A stretch of DNA of 64,000 bases, taken from NCBI GenBank assembly GCA_029532415.1, contig JAQOTA010000060.1, positions 868,001-932,000 on the forward strand, in the 5' to 3' direction. This DNA comes from Marasmius tenuissimus. Its lineage: Eukaryota; Basidiomycota; Agaricomycetes; Agaricales; Marasmiaceae. Shown piece after piece: positions 35,674 to 46,624 of this stretch. Every line of letters begins with the position of its first letter. Position 1 is the first letter of the stretch. The position numbers and the translations under genes are program-made. The notes under the pieces were generated by a model. The model saw only the letters and a program-made list of their open reading frames with translations, searched no databases and had not been told where the DNA came from.

Positions 35674-38384
35674 CTACTCATTGACGTCATGCCCTGAAGT
35701 CTCTTCGGGACTGGGACCGTCAACATCTTCATGCCTGTTTTCGGCCCCGGCATTCTGCTGAGCTTGCACCCATTCAGTATCGACCTTTCGGAGTAATTTT
35801 AAGAACCTCTTAGGCAGGTTCGCATTAGAGGCAGGTGTCTCCTCGTTCCTCAAATCCTGGATGACGCGAGGATCCTGCGAACGGGTGCCTTCAGGACCAT
35901 AGAAATCAAGCAGTTTCAGAGTCTCCTTGCACTCATCACCAATCTTCGGGTCGTCATTGACCATAAGAGCCTGCAATATGTGTCTCTACAAGAAGTGTTT
36001 GAGCAGTGCGAGATAGGCTATAGAAACGGGCACCATGTCGCTCACCAACTCAAACCTGTGATTGTTCATGCTTTGAAAAGGCACCCGGCGACCAACCCAC
36101 TGGTCAGCCATCTTCTTGATAAAACGATACATCTTCACTCGAGCTGCCACGGTCTTCTTGTTCTTCCAGGAGAACCATGAGTTCCACTCCTCGTCCAGCT
36201 GCACGACACGGTCTGCCTGATCGACGATACATCCCTCAATAGTCTCTTGGTCTGCAGCGGGATCTGGGTCCGGGTAGTGTGGGTCCGGGAGCAACTTCTT
36301 CACGAGTTCTTCGTATTCCGCCTCGGACTCCAGGGGCTCAGAACTTTCTCTTTCTATCCTCAGAGTTTTGACGTACTTCGATGGAGGCGGAGTCGGAGAG
36401 AGGCTATCCGAAGAATGACCTCGCTTACGACTTGATCTCACTTCCGTCGATTCGGGTGGATCATACGATCCTGGCACGTTGGAGTAACGTTGGGAGCGGG
36501 GGTACGACTGTGAGTATGGTTCCATGAGAGGTTCGGGGGACGGTGAGGATCTGAGGTGACTTGGTATAGGAGGAGGGGACGGTATGCCGTCGAGCCTCGG
36601 TGGCTGGCATGGAATAAGCAAGAGCGCTGACTTGTATGTACAAAGGTACAATTACCTTCACCACAACAACTGTGAGGGTCCTGTCAGCACTGACGGCAAG
36701 ATTTGCCTGGGACCCCTCCCAGTTGGTTTCCTGGGTCGAATGGTTGTAGCTAGTTCGCATGAAGACTTGACGGTATTTGCTACGCATGGTATAGACTTCA
36801 GCCTCCCCTACATCCAACGATAAGCATGGCTAACCCATACGGTATATATGAACGTACCCTGGATACGCATGAGAGATGCTTGCAGCTCACGAACCTGGAG
36901 AAGACAAGGCGTCAATTTCAGATCGATCTAGCAGACTGATAAGACCCACTACATCCTCCGCCTGAGTCCAGAATCCATCCTCTGGGCGATTAAGATCAGC
37001 TGGTTTGAGTGGTACACTGACTTCCACGAGATTGTTATCCTCCCTGGTACCCCGCAAGTCTGTCATGAGGATAGTAACCATCCGAAAGTGTTTGGTCTGT
37101 GTCACAGGATGCTCGTTCTGAGACCGTTTTGAGTGAGGTTGCTGCATTTCTCCTGCAAAGAGCGTCAGCGGGGAAAAGACAGTCAATACAACCTAGCTTA
37201 CGCCGACTCGAGTTGTCCTTCTTCGGCAGCTGGGATGATTTTGAGTTTTGGTTGGTGGCAGGCTGCTTTTGGAGTGCAGAAGGTAAAGTTTGCTCATCGT
37301 AGTTTCGGCGGTAGTAAGACGCCTTCGTAGATTGGGGATTCGTCTGAGACGGGCGAGTCCGGGATGAAGACGCCTCGGACGGAGGAACAGAGGAACCTTT
37401 CAACTTGTTTGTTTTCTTCCTTTGAGCACTTTCAGATCTCTCCGGCGGGGGAGCGCCCTGAAATCCAACTGGGTTTACAAAGCTTGCAGCAGTATAATTA
37501 GAGAACGGCGACACCGTTGGTGCCGGAATGCTGGGTGAGGGGCCAGCCGGCGCGGGGGACGGCGCGATGTTGTGGGAAGGACCTGCTGAATGTGCGAAGT
37601 GTTGGGCCGAGTTATCGTATTGGTACGATGACTGGTGCATCTGATAACCCGATGGTGGCACTGTGGGTGGTGGTGTGAAACCGTACCCACTAGAAGACAG
37701 AGTGGGTGTAGGGGACGGTTGATGTGCTTGAATAGGTGTGGCATTGGGTCGCACATGGCTTGTCGATTGTACCGGTGTGGAGGCGTAGGCAGCTTGCGGA
37801 CGGTGTTGTTCCATCGGGAACGCGGAGAACTGTGTCGTTGTGGGACCAGGATTTTCGACTAAGGAAACGGCTACGGGTGGGGGATCCGTCAGTCTGAACT
37901 TGTTACTTTGACCCTCGTATGTTCCTCTCGGTTTCCTCTTCTTCGGGGCTCTCTTGGGTTTTGGTGGTGGCTCAACCGTTTGCCCAGGGAGAAACCGATT
38001 GGTGCGCGACGGAGCCGATGTAGAGGAGCTGGCCTCGTAGGTTTGCGTGCTAGTGGATGGAGCAGATCCTGCGAAAGCCAGAGCCTGTCTGAGCAGTGGT
38101 CGATCTTCCGGGGGAGGTGTATCATCGTCGACGATTGGTGTGATGACTACATCGTCGTCTGAAGTTGGCGAGAACGAACGTTTCTGTGCTTTCTGTACGC
38201 TTCGTTGGGTATTTTATGGGAAAGGCCAGTCGGAGGGGAGTACCTTACGTCCAGGGGATGATTCCCTACTGCTTCTGTGCAACATCTATCAGTGAGGGTA
38301 TATGTATGGGTATAGATGAACTCACGAAGAATCCATCCGTCGTCTACCAAATCTGACAGGTTCCGTCTCTGAGTCACTCGACAT
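35674..38384 (-). CDS. Orphan Ser/Pro-rich protein, probably nuclear (778 aa)
   Basis: I do not recognise the family. Exons 38384-38326, 38274-38249, 38188-37202, 37152-36895, 36807-36656, 36603-36046, 35970-35674 sum to 779 codons. The first 340 residues are Pro/Ser/Gln-rich with a basic patch (KPKRAPKKRKPRG), a likely nuclear signal. A more ordered part follows: FRMVTILMTDLRGTRED, DGFWTQAEDVVGLISLLDRS, EAEVYTMRSKYRQVFMR. The C-terminal third holds an acidic-to-aromatic helical segment (VVQLDEEWNSWFSWKNKKTV, RFIKKMADQWVGRRVPF) and NDDPKIGDECKETLKLLDFY. The ordered blocks look conserved in kind and may be a chromatin or transcription cofactor, but that is inference. The placement of the first two small introns is the least certain part. 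Confidence 0.6.
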
Positions 38385-38950
38385 TCTCCTGCGTAAAGAA
38401 AATGGGCGTTGAAGACACGACGGTGAAGGTAGAAGGGCAAGTTCGAACCTCGTGGATACAAAACAAGGAATTGCCAATTATGGAATCCATAAAAGGAAAC
38501 TTTTTCAGGGCGAGAAAATTGCCAAAACAATACATTCTCCTCTTCGCCTCTAATTTCGGGTCAATCTCGACACGAAAAGGAAGGGGTCCCGTCTTGGATT
38601 CGGAGATGATGTTCGCCCTATCGTGAGGCGCTCTCAAAAGAGGATCGGGCACTTGCGATGCAGGTCCTGTTCTCACCCGCCATGACGGAAGATGTCCAGA
38701 AACGGGAACTTGTACCCATAAGGCTGGTGCTACTTACTAAGGTTTCATTCCATCAAACCCCGATTGGGATACTCGTATCAGTGTCGCGACTGTGACGACC
38801 TGGATTGAGTGCACAAAGATAGAATAGAGGCAATGCATCTAATTGTTCGAAGCCCTGCCGACGAGAAGTATTGAAATTTAAGCATACATAACATTAATCC
38901 CTGTACATGATGATACACTGTTTGACTAGAGACGGTCCCAGCGGAAGCAA
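38385..38950. other. Intergenic: upstream of the 778-aa gene
   Basis: 566 bases. A minus-strand open frame (38374-38676) overlaps the first coding exon and may be 5' leader; it has no recognised motif. Confidence 0.4.
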
Positions 38951-40166
38951 TTATTGTTTGTAAACTTCGAGGGCGTTTCCAGCGAACACGGCGTCGACAA
39001 CTTCCTGTTCAACTCCGAGCTCAGCCAGCGATTCCCTGGCGAGTTCATACCACTCCCCAGCATTTAATGTCGACTTTGACGACTTTGAGGGAGAGGAACC
39101 ATAGATGATCCTCTGGAATCCGAAGGCTTCCATCACTGGCCCCACTAATCAAACAGTTCAAGGTTCGAAGCGGTGCAATTAAAGCAACGATCAAGGACTC
39201 ACGGTACATCTTGATTCTTCGTTTCCACTCCTTTTGGTGCCGCGAATCACTGCCTTCGAGACTGGGGCTGGCGTCAGATGGGAGGGCAGGGGGTGCGTCA
39301 AAGTAAGGTGGCAAGTATTTGATATGCAACGTTGGGTACAGCGATAGAGCTGCGACTTGTGCTTGGAACGTTCGGTACACATCATGGTGCATCAGTTTCA
39401 CGATCGGAAGGTCCATATGTTGAGGAGGTGGGAGCAGATTCGCTGTGCAAACGGACGTGTCAGGAGAAGGAGTCCCTTAGGCAGAGAATACACGCACAAA
39501 GAATGATAGGTGGAACGTTTTCAAAATTGGTTGCTTTCGTCAAGAGATCCTCCAACAACTCGAACACCTCATTCGATAAACCGACTTGTATATCGATTTC
39601 GACTGGGCGACCTTGCTGGAGCACGGATTTCAAGGTTGCCGCGTGCTGAGCCGTGGTATTCCCATCGAAAGTAGTTGCGAAAGAGAAAGAAATCCCTGAA
39701 TTGGTGGGGATATTTGATTGAATTTCGCTGGGGTCGGCATCCAGACGAAAGGGGATCACAGCGGACAATACGGGCTTATCGGCAGCCAATCTGTGGATTT
39801 AAGGCAACGTCCATGAGTAAGAGCACGTCTGGTGAGCGACCAAAAGTACCTGGAAACGGTGTCTGCCACGTCTGCACCAGTCGTTGGGAGAATCGCAACT
39901 AGTCCAGTGACACGGCTAACCAATGCCTGGCCTGCGTCCTTTTGCCATCGAGCGATAGCTTGACCATCCTCAGTCAATGTAACATTAGCATCGACAACTT
40001 TCTCAGGATGTACGGTGCTTGGGCTAGGAGCGAGCGGAAACCTATCTGAGGTACCGGAATTTGGAGGAGAAAAGGCAGAGAGGGGAAGGCGTGGGAGCGT
40101 TTTGGGACCCTTTCGACGCAATCCAACGCCGGGAGAAGTTGGTGTTGGAGGAAGAACAGTACTCAT
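38951..40166 (-). CDS. Amidohydrolase-like TIM-barrel protein (347 aa)
   Basis: Metallo-dependent hydrolase-like protein. Exons 40166-39850, 39790-39498, 39442-39203, 39144-38951 sum to 348 codons. The N-terminal 45 residues are Pro/Ser-rich; then barrel-type strands and helices: LAADKPVLSAVIPFRLDADP, VEIDIQVGLSNEVFELLEDL, PPIILSNLLPPPQHMDLPIV, HDVYRTFQAQVAALSLYPTL. The C-terminus LGPVMEAFGFQRIIYGSSPS and AGEWYELARESLAELGVEQE is typical of amidohydrolase-2 family ends (FGxxRxxYGSD...W). In the usual motif an Asp follows Gly-Ser; here it is Ser-Pro-Ser, and the N-terminal HxH is not evident, so catalytic metal binding may be reduced. Function unknown. Confidence 0.65.
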
Positions 40167-41274
40167 GGTGCGTATGACAAAAGGGAGAATGGAGGGGGAA
40201 ACTGAACCAATATCCTGGAGACCAGGGCTTATAAGTACTGGTCAGAGATTGCCACCAATCTGATTCTGGCATCTGAGCATCGTCACCATCTGATTTTTTG
40301 AATTGGAGTTAGCCCCACGTGGTGACAAAGGCCAATCTCTCGATAAAATGTTTTGCTGTGCCTTATGAATTATTCTGAAGGCTGAACCATTAGCTGCTAG
40401 CAACGGTTGCAGCCAGCTTGGCTAAGGAGGTACCGCAGCTTTGTAGGCCGGTCCCACAGCCGATTGTATGCGCCCGCAGCGATATTTCCAGCAACCTTTC
40501 AGTTACTCCCACTAACGTGCACGTGTACTGGGCCCTTGGCGACATTCAGCTTCAAACTATCGGAAGTTGTCCATTGCCGTTCCAAGTCAGTCCAAACATT
40601 TAGTCTGGAATGAATCCGAAATGCGTTGATTTCCGAGTCTCACATGCCACTGTAGATCTTGCTCCCGCAAACAAGATTTGGATGGTGGCCTATCACCCGA
40701 ATCACCACTGATATTTTGCAGCTCTAGTTCAGATTCTGATTCTCTGGGGCTTTCGGGATGTTCGGGGAGAAGAACTAAACCCAACTTCCGGACCAACGGT
40801 GAAAGAACTCAACCTATTGCTGTCTTCCAAGCCACAATTCCGAATCCGACATCGTTTCCTGGACATCAACGTTCAGCACTCCAACGTGATGTATGTACAT
40901 ATATCTCGCCTCAAGCCAGTGCTCTGCCAGTGCATCTTGTGACTACATATCGGACCGCTGGACACGTACTTGCACAAGCATTCCTCACTTAGAATGTCTC
41001 CGCGGCGTCGAGCGTCACCTACTTCGGCCAATTATGATGATTTCTCAAAACTACGACTGTTCAATCGGGCTCTAGTCTGCTCTAATATTTGAATTCGACG
41101 CAATTCAATGGCTTTACACTGTTGTGTCATTCGACATGAAACAGGGGAGGACTAAGATAAAGGTATGATATGATGAACCCCACGATACCCGCAAACTCTC
41201 TACAAGCCGCATTCACTCGTCGCCATCGCTGTCAGTAAAGTCAGTGAACAGTGCCATAAGTGCCAGCATTCAGC
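40167..41274. other. 1.1-kb intergenic region
   Basis: Upstream of the amidohydrolase-like gene and downstream of the coiled-coil gene. Open frames at 40407-40613 and 40678-40992 (+) have no motif or splice partner. A GTGCACGTGTAC palindrome lies at about 40515-40526. Nothing else can be supported. Confidence 0.5.
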
Positions 41275-42207
41275 TTACCTTTGTGATTCGTTATCTGTGT
41301 AATATAACGAATTTCTCCATCTTCCAGCGAGATTATTCGTCTTGGAGGGTGAAAAGTCGGGATGAAGTAACCTCGGAAGAATGGGATGACTCACCTCCTC
41401 CCGCCCCCCGAATTCCTCCTCGATGAATCTATCGAAAGCCGCGAGAGCATGCTCCCTTTCTTCTGCTCTTCCGTATTCTCTTCCCTCGTCGAATCCTTGA
41501 TTTTTCCCGTACTTTACCCCTTCATTCCAGCCATTTATCCTCCCCTCTTCAACACCGTCCCCCCGCCCCTCATCATAGCCTCTTTGATGGCCTTTCTCCC
41601 AGACGCTTCCTCTCTTTTGGTTGAACTCCTTCAGCATGCCGTCTCGGAGGCCCTCTTCACGCCCTTGGGCTCTCGCTTCATGAATCCGAAGGGCATTCTC
41701 AGCCTCCCGAGCACTTTGTTTCGCCTGCCGTGCCGCTTTCTCCGCTTCTATCTTCTTCTGTTCTTCCCGAATGGTTCGTTCCTCTGCCTCACTCAGCGCT
41801 CGTTCCAACCGACGAATTTCCACCTCTTGTCCCCGGAGCTCTTCTCGTGATCTCATCAACTCGACAGTCACCTTCTCTGTTGCCTCTTCTGCTGCCCCGA
41901 CCGCGTCCAGAGCGTCTCTCAATCGAACTTCGGCATATTCCGCACGAGATGCTGCCTCGTCTGCTCTGTGTATCTCGTGTTCGAGCGCGTCGCTACGAGC
42001 TTTGATGGATTTTAACTCTTCTTCCAGCGCGAGCCGTCGATGCTGACGTGTTTCTGATGATCGACTCGAGCGTGAAGGCGAGCAACTTCGGAGAGTTTGC
42101 CTTGGATCTTCCCCGATGACCCGCGCTAGCAGTGATGAAAATGATGGGTTGCTATTAAGAAATTCCTCGTAATCTAATGGTCTAATGGTGCGTTTTGAGC
42201 TTGCCAT
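41275..42207 (-). CDS. Coiled-coil protein (up to 310 aa)
   Basis: No known family recognised. The frame is uninterrupted from the ATG at 42207. Residues 1-60 form a short head (RTIRPLDYEEFLNSNPSFSS, then Ser/Arg-rich). Residues about 65-200 are one long heptad-rich coiled coil (ALEEELKSIKARSDALEHEI, RRLERALSEAEERTIREEQK). Residues 205-270 carry a Gly/Arg/Glu repeat of the form G(x)3GYDEGRGDGVEEGRINGW, where GxxxGxxEG recurs about every ten residues. A GTGAGT donor at about 41395 and an acceptor near 41293 could remove part of the tail, so the last 35 residues are uncertain. Likely a structural or adaptor protein. Confidence 0.65.
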   Translation of the reverse strand: MASSKRTIRPLDYEEFLNSNPSFSSLLARVIGEDPRQTLRSCSPSRSSRSSETRQHRRLALEEELKSIKARSDALEHEIHRADEAASRAEYAEVRLRDALDAVGAAEEATEKVTVELMRSREELRGQEVEIRRLERALSEAEERTIREEQKKIEAEKAARQAKQSAREAENALRIHEARAQGREEGLRDGMLKEFNQKRGSVWEKGHQRGYDEGRGDGVEEGRINGWNEGVKYGKNQGFDEGREYGRAEEREHALAAFDRFIEEEFGGREEVSHPILPRLLHPDFSPSKTNNLAGRWRNSLYYTDNESQR

Positions 42208-42855
42208 CTTGGTACGATGCCAACGATCAGGCTTACCTGTTCTCGTCCAGGCTTGCTGCTGAGGAAACGTATTCTGAGGGCATTATAGTAAGCTATCGAG
42301 GTGGCGGGTCTATGATAGTAAGTGGTCAACCTGGTACAACGTACGACGAGCTTGACGCACACGATCCCAGAAGGGAGAGTTCTCCACCTTCCCGAACACG
42401 TTTTCGGCGCATGGACCCAGAGCGGCCAATAGCGTGATCTTCCTTTCGGCTTTCTTAGTCTGTACTTAGCGGCGCCTCTTCAAAACAGCTTCTTCGGCAT
42501 CCCGCAATCTATTCATGGTATCCGAGACTCCGAGTGTTCTTGTGCGGTTTACGAATGCCCTTTCAAGGGTTACCAGGAATCAGGGTATCAGCCGCGATGG
42601 GGATTTAGACTGCTATGGACGATGGCCGGAGCTCGACGAGCCTTGCGGTCGAACTCGTGTTGCCACTTCGATGTCAAGGAGCCATGCTAGCCCGCGGTCC
42701 CAGCTCGGTATACTGACTGCCGAGTCCGATTCGAGCCCTCGAGGTGGTTGCCAGCTGCATGGATGCCTTCTTTATGGCGCTTCTTCAGTCTGTAAAAGCT
42801 ACAAAATCTGCAGTGGCGCTTGGTCTCCACCCCTACCATCCATTGCTATCGTAGC
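42208..42855. other. Divergent intergenic region, coiled-coil gene / lipase
   Basis: 648 bases between two start codons. The plus-strand frame at 42515-42859 shows no motif. No other feature seen. Confidence 0.5.
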
Positions 42856-44325
42856 ATGATGCTCCTCCGCCTCGGCATTTACCTCACTGCTCTTGTGGCT
42901 ACGCTTGGAGCCTCCGCACTGCCTGGAATCGCTCCTCGAACAATTCGCCAGGCCTCAGCCTCTGACATGAAGGCTTTGTCACATTACACACAGTTCGCTC
43001 GTGCTGCCTATTGTAGCAAAAGCAAGTTAAGTGCTTGGAAATGCGGAGGTGAGTTTCACCATTTCACGACCTCCGCTTCCCTGTCACATCACGGACATTG
43101 TGTCTATCCGTTCACAGAGGCCTGTGCCGATGTACCCAACTTCCAGCCTACCTTAGTGGCTGGCGACGGAGGTCTCATCCAGACCCGTAAGTTTAGTCCA
43201 GACACAAAACAGATTTGTCTCCGCAACGTCCGACTGATCCCTGGATCTTCCCGCAATGTAGATTTTGTTGGATTCTGGCCCGAACAGTCTGCTGTAGTGG
43301 TTGCTCATCAAGGGACGGATCCTATGCAGATGTAAGTGCGGGTTTTTCTCAGCGTTCCGCGTCAATTGATGATGAACATACGTATTTAGCACTTCTATCC
43401 TAACTGATATCAACATCTTTCTGGTTCCTATTGATCCCATCTTATTCCCCGGCGCTCCTAAAGGCACAAAGGTTCACGACGGGTTTCAGCTTGAGCACGG
43501 AAAGACGGCGATCAACATCAAGCAGGAGGTGGAGAAGTTGATGGGGCTCTATGACATCCGCAAGATTTACACTGTCCGTCTCTCACGGTCCCAGCCTCCA
43601 GGAGAATTTATCCGTCTCACAGTGCCGCTACTAGATTGGCCACTCGCTAGGCGGTGCACTGGCTATTCTGGATGGTTTGTATCTGTCGTTGCAGTTTCCT
43701 GAGGCGTCGATCGAGACTATCGTGTATGGTGCGCCCCGTAAGTGACCTCCACCCCCTTTCCATCAACGATTACCGTAACCTTGCTTTTTCCTAGGCGTGG
43801 GCAATGCACAGTTCGCAGATTTTGTGAGCTCAGAAGTACGTTCCCGACTCCTGAAGTTGATTATGAAGTACCAGACTCATGCGATTACACGTAGCTTCAT
43901 GACTTAACCCGCGTCAACAACAAGAGAGGTAAGATCTGGTCGGTATATGACGGTTCTGTGTTCCTGGAAGCTAATCAGTTTCAGACCCAATACCAGCCCT
44001 TCCGCCTAGATGGCTTGGCTTCAAACATCCACAGGGCGAGATCCATTTCTTGGAGCTTGGATCTGGTGTTTACTGCGATGGTAGGTTCACTGCCCTCCTT
44101 CTGTCTCGAACCTTGACCTCAATCCTATATCAGGAGAGGACAACGACATAGATGATCAGTGCACCGCCAGAACTGTTCACGAGCCCATCTTAGCGACTGG
44201 GAATTTGTTGGATCACGTACGTGAGCTTGATACTATCATCGTGTTCTAACACTGAGACCGAGAACTGGCTACATTAGCTCGGGCCTTATGAAGGGACGCA
44301 CATGGGTACAATATACTGTGATTAA
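42856..44325 (+). CDS. Secreted class 3 lipase (306 aa)
   Basis: Extracellular triacylglycerol lipase of the fungal class 3 family. Exons: 42856-43048, 43118-43186, 43262-43331, 43390-43573, 43635-43737, 43795-43835, 43895-43928, 43985-44080, 44134-44216, 44278-44325, totalling 307 codons. Signal peptide: LGIYLTALVATLGASALP. Then HYTQFARAAYC, FVGFWPEQSAVVVAHQGTDP, VHDGFQLEH, the nucleophile elbow GHSLGGALAI (catalytic Ser), GAPRVGNAQFADFV, the catalytic Asp in NNKRDPIPALPP, and DHLGPYEGTHMG with the likely catalytic His. All triad residues are present. The intron before GHSLGG has a weak donor (GTCCGT) but the join is required by the motif. It is preceded by a tandem ATG. Confidence 0.88.
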
Positions 44326-44459
44326 TTCACTTCTGTTTCTTGTGATCTCCAGCAAAAACCAAGCTGGCATGATGGTTCAACGTTGGTCTTTTCTAAGTGT
44401 TGGGTACTCATTAATAGTAGTAGCATACGTGACTGTACGATACCTCTAGTAGTGTCATA

Positions 44460-46141
44460 TCAGATTGATCCCGTCTCTCTTTCCTCCTCCCACTCGGCAA
44501 GCCGCTCCATGAGATCAGCCCAGTCATCCTCACTCTCAACGCCCTTCAACCACGAATTAGTGTCTTTGGAAGCAACGACCCTATCCCACCCCCGCTTCAA
44601 CAGATCCGATCTCCTTCGAGCATCCCTCCGCCACTGCTCTACGAACTTCTTACCATCATCGGGTAACTTCTTCCGTGATTTCAGGTACTCGACGAGTTCG
44701 TCCTGATAATTCTGTGCTTCGTTGTCACCTCCTACTTGTCTGTGTCCCACTTTGTAAGGATCATACCCGAGCGATCGGAGTCGATTTTCGCGTTGAATAA
44801 GGTCCTCTAGCATATGCTCCCGCGACGGAAGGACAGAGGGATCTGCGATAGCGTGTGCCAGGAGCAGCGACTGTGCGATGTCTGACGGGCAATTGGCAAT
44901 GAGAATTGGTAGACCGATAAATGACAATGCCGTCGGGGGAAGACGTGGTGAAAGGCTAAATATGTGCTGGTACAAAGGGAATATGTAATTGAGATTGGTG
45001 ATGAGAGAAGTGGCCGTCGTGCAATTCTGGTCCGTCTCTGGAGAGGTTGCGAGTGCTGGAATACCACTGGAGTCGGATGGTGTACGCGTGAGGAATGGAA
45101 CGAGAAAGTTGTAACCCGTGGCAGAGATGACCGCATCCACCGATTGAAGGGAGGAGCCATCAGTGAAGACTATGGATGTGGAGTTGAAGTGCGAGATAGT
45201 CGGCTTTGCGGTGACGTTCGCTCCCGGAGTCGGGTTGGCCCCTTCTCTCAAAGACTGATAAGTCTGGTTTTGAAAGGATAATTAGCGCTTGTCGCTTGTC
45301 GTCATAGTTAATGCCGCACCTTCTTGGCGACACGTCCCACTTGCAAGGCTGCGTCGCGACCACTGGCTCCATTACCCACTATCAGAACTGTTACATTCCT
45401 GTAACGCTCGGGCCCTCTATAGAATATGGAATGAATGAAATCCCTCTTGGAATGGTCTGGCCGTGGATTGGATAACCAGTCTCCTATGCCGTTCCAGTCC
45501 GGTACGCGTGGATAGTGATTGTGCCCGTTGGCGACGATAAGATGGTCGTGTTTTCTTCTAATGACATCTGTGTGTTGGTTTTCATGTGTGTAGTGAGCTT
45601 CTAGATCCCACTGCCCGTGTGTACTGTTACCCAACCATCCGACGGCGTGAACTGTATGATTGAAGCGAATGTATCGCGTCAAATTGTAGTGCGAAGCGAA
45701 ATCGACGTGATATTGCTCTACATATTCGTGTCCGGGAAAGAGAGAGGTATTCGGAGGGAAAGGGAATCCAGGATAGGTCATGGTCGGGTGAGGTGTGTTT
45801 GTTATGAGTTGCGGGTACAAAGGTGTTTCCGGGAGGATTGGCGGTTGAGGCGTGTTGGGATCTGGAAGCCACACCCCGCCCACTTCTCGACGTTGCTCAT
45901 AGAGCACAAACTCCCAGCCTGAACGGACATCCTCGGGCAGCCCAAGTAAAGTCTTCAGGATCGCGAGACCAGCACTACCAGCGCCAACGATAGCAATAGA
46001 CTTCGTAGGTACGCGTTGCTGGCTAGGGATAGATGAGAAGGAATCTAGGGGAGTTTGATGGGTTTGTTTGAACTCGAGCCCACCATTCAAGATGGAGGAA
46101 AGAGGCAGAGCCGAGAAAACGAATTGACCTAGGCGTACCAT
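44460..46141 (-). CDS. Flavin-containing monooxygenase (541 aa)
   Basis: FAD- and NADPH-dependent monooxygenase of the fungal FMO class, oxygenating nucleophilic N or S, or ketones. Exons 46141-45320 and 45263-44460 (542 codons). The FAD-binding motif is IAIVGAGSAGLAILKTL at about residue 45, after a hydrophobic N-terminus that could be a signal or anchor. YEQRREVGGVW is the second FAD contact. FIHSIFYRGPERYRN precedes the NADPH motif VLIVGNGASGRDAALQVG. VDAVISATGYNFLVPFL carries the ATG(Y/F) motif. Several NxS/T sites (NHTVH, NSTSI) support entry into the secretory pathway. Start 46141 is the first ATG; the frame also opens at a TTG further up. It converges on the lipase gene, 134 bases apart. 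Confidence 0.88.
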
Positions 46142-46624
46142 GATGGGGTAGTTGTTTCGCAGCAAGGACGATTCCTATCCCTTCTATGTATGCTGGAACC
46201 GTTGGTTTCAGTAGCCAAACCAATATCAACCTGAGGCCTCATGCCCTTAGTAAGTCCTGAGGTAAACGGTCTCATCGAATTGTTGCATTTCGCTGCGATA
46301 TGGCGCAATAGTACGCCCTCCTGGCTGGAGAACGTAGATTAGAGAATTGGAGTCCGGAGTAGAATTGATAACTGGGCCATTGATCCATGATTTAGAAAGT
46401 CCGAACCCGCAGAGTATGATTCATGTCAAGTCAAGTTCACGGTGCAGAAGGAGAAGAGTTCAACGATTGGTGGCAATGGTTTTGGTTGCGAAATTCCTCA
46501 CACGCCTTCGGACCGGGTGGGCCGGATTGAATGACTCGTCACTCCCACCAACGCAAAACAAAGACTAGTTCTTGTGAGGTACTCTCTCTCCCTGAAATAC
46601 GTAGACAAAACTTGGCCAATACGA
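46142..46624. other. Intergenic: FMO promoter and SND1 3' flank
   Basis: 483 bases. No motif, repeat or RNA gene recognised. Confidence 0.5.

Noticed and set aside
38374..38676. 100-residue minus-strand frame upstream of the 778-aa gene
   Set aside because: No motif, overlaps the likely first coding exon in another frame; probably leader or promoter.
42515..42859. 114-residue plus-strand frame before the lipase
   Set aside because: No signal peptide, domain or splice partner; the lipase begins in its own frame at 42856.
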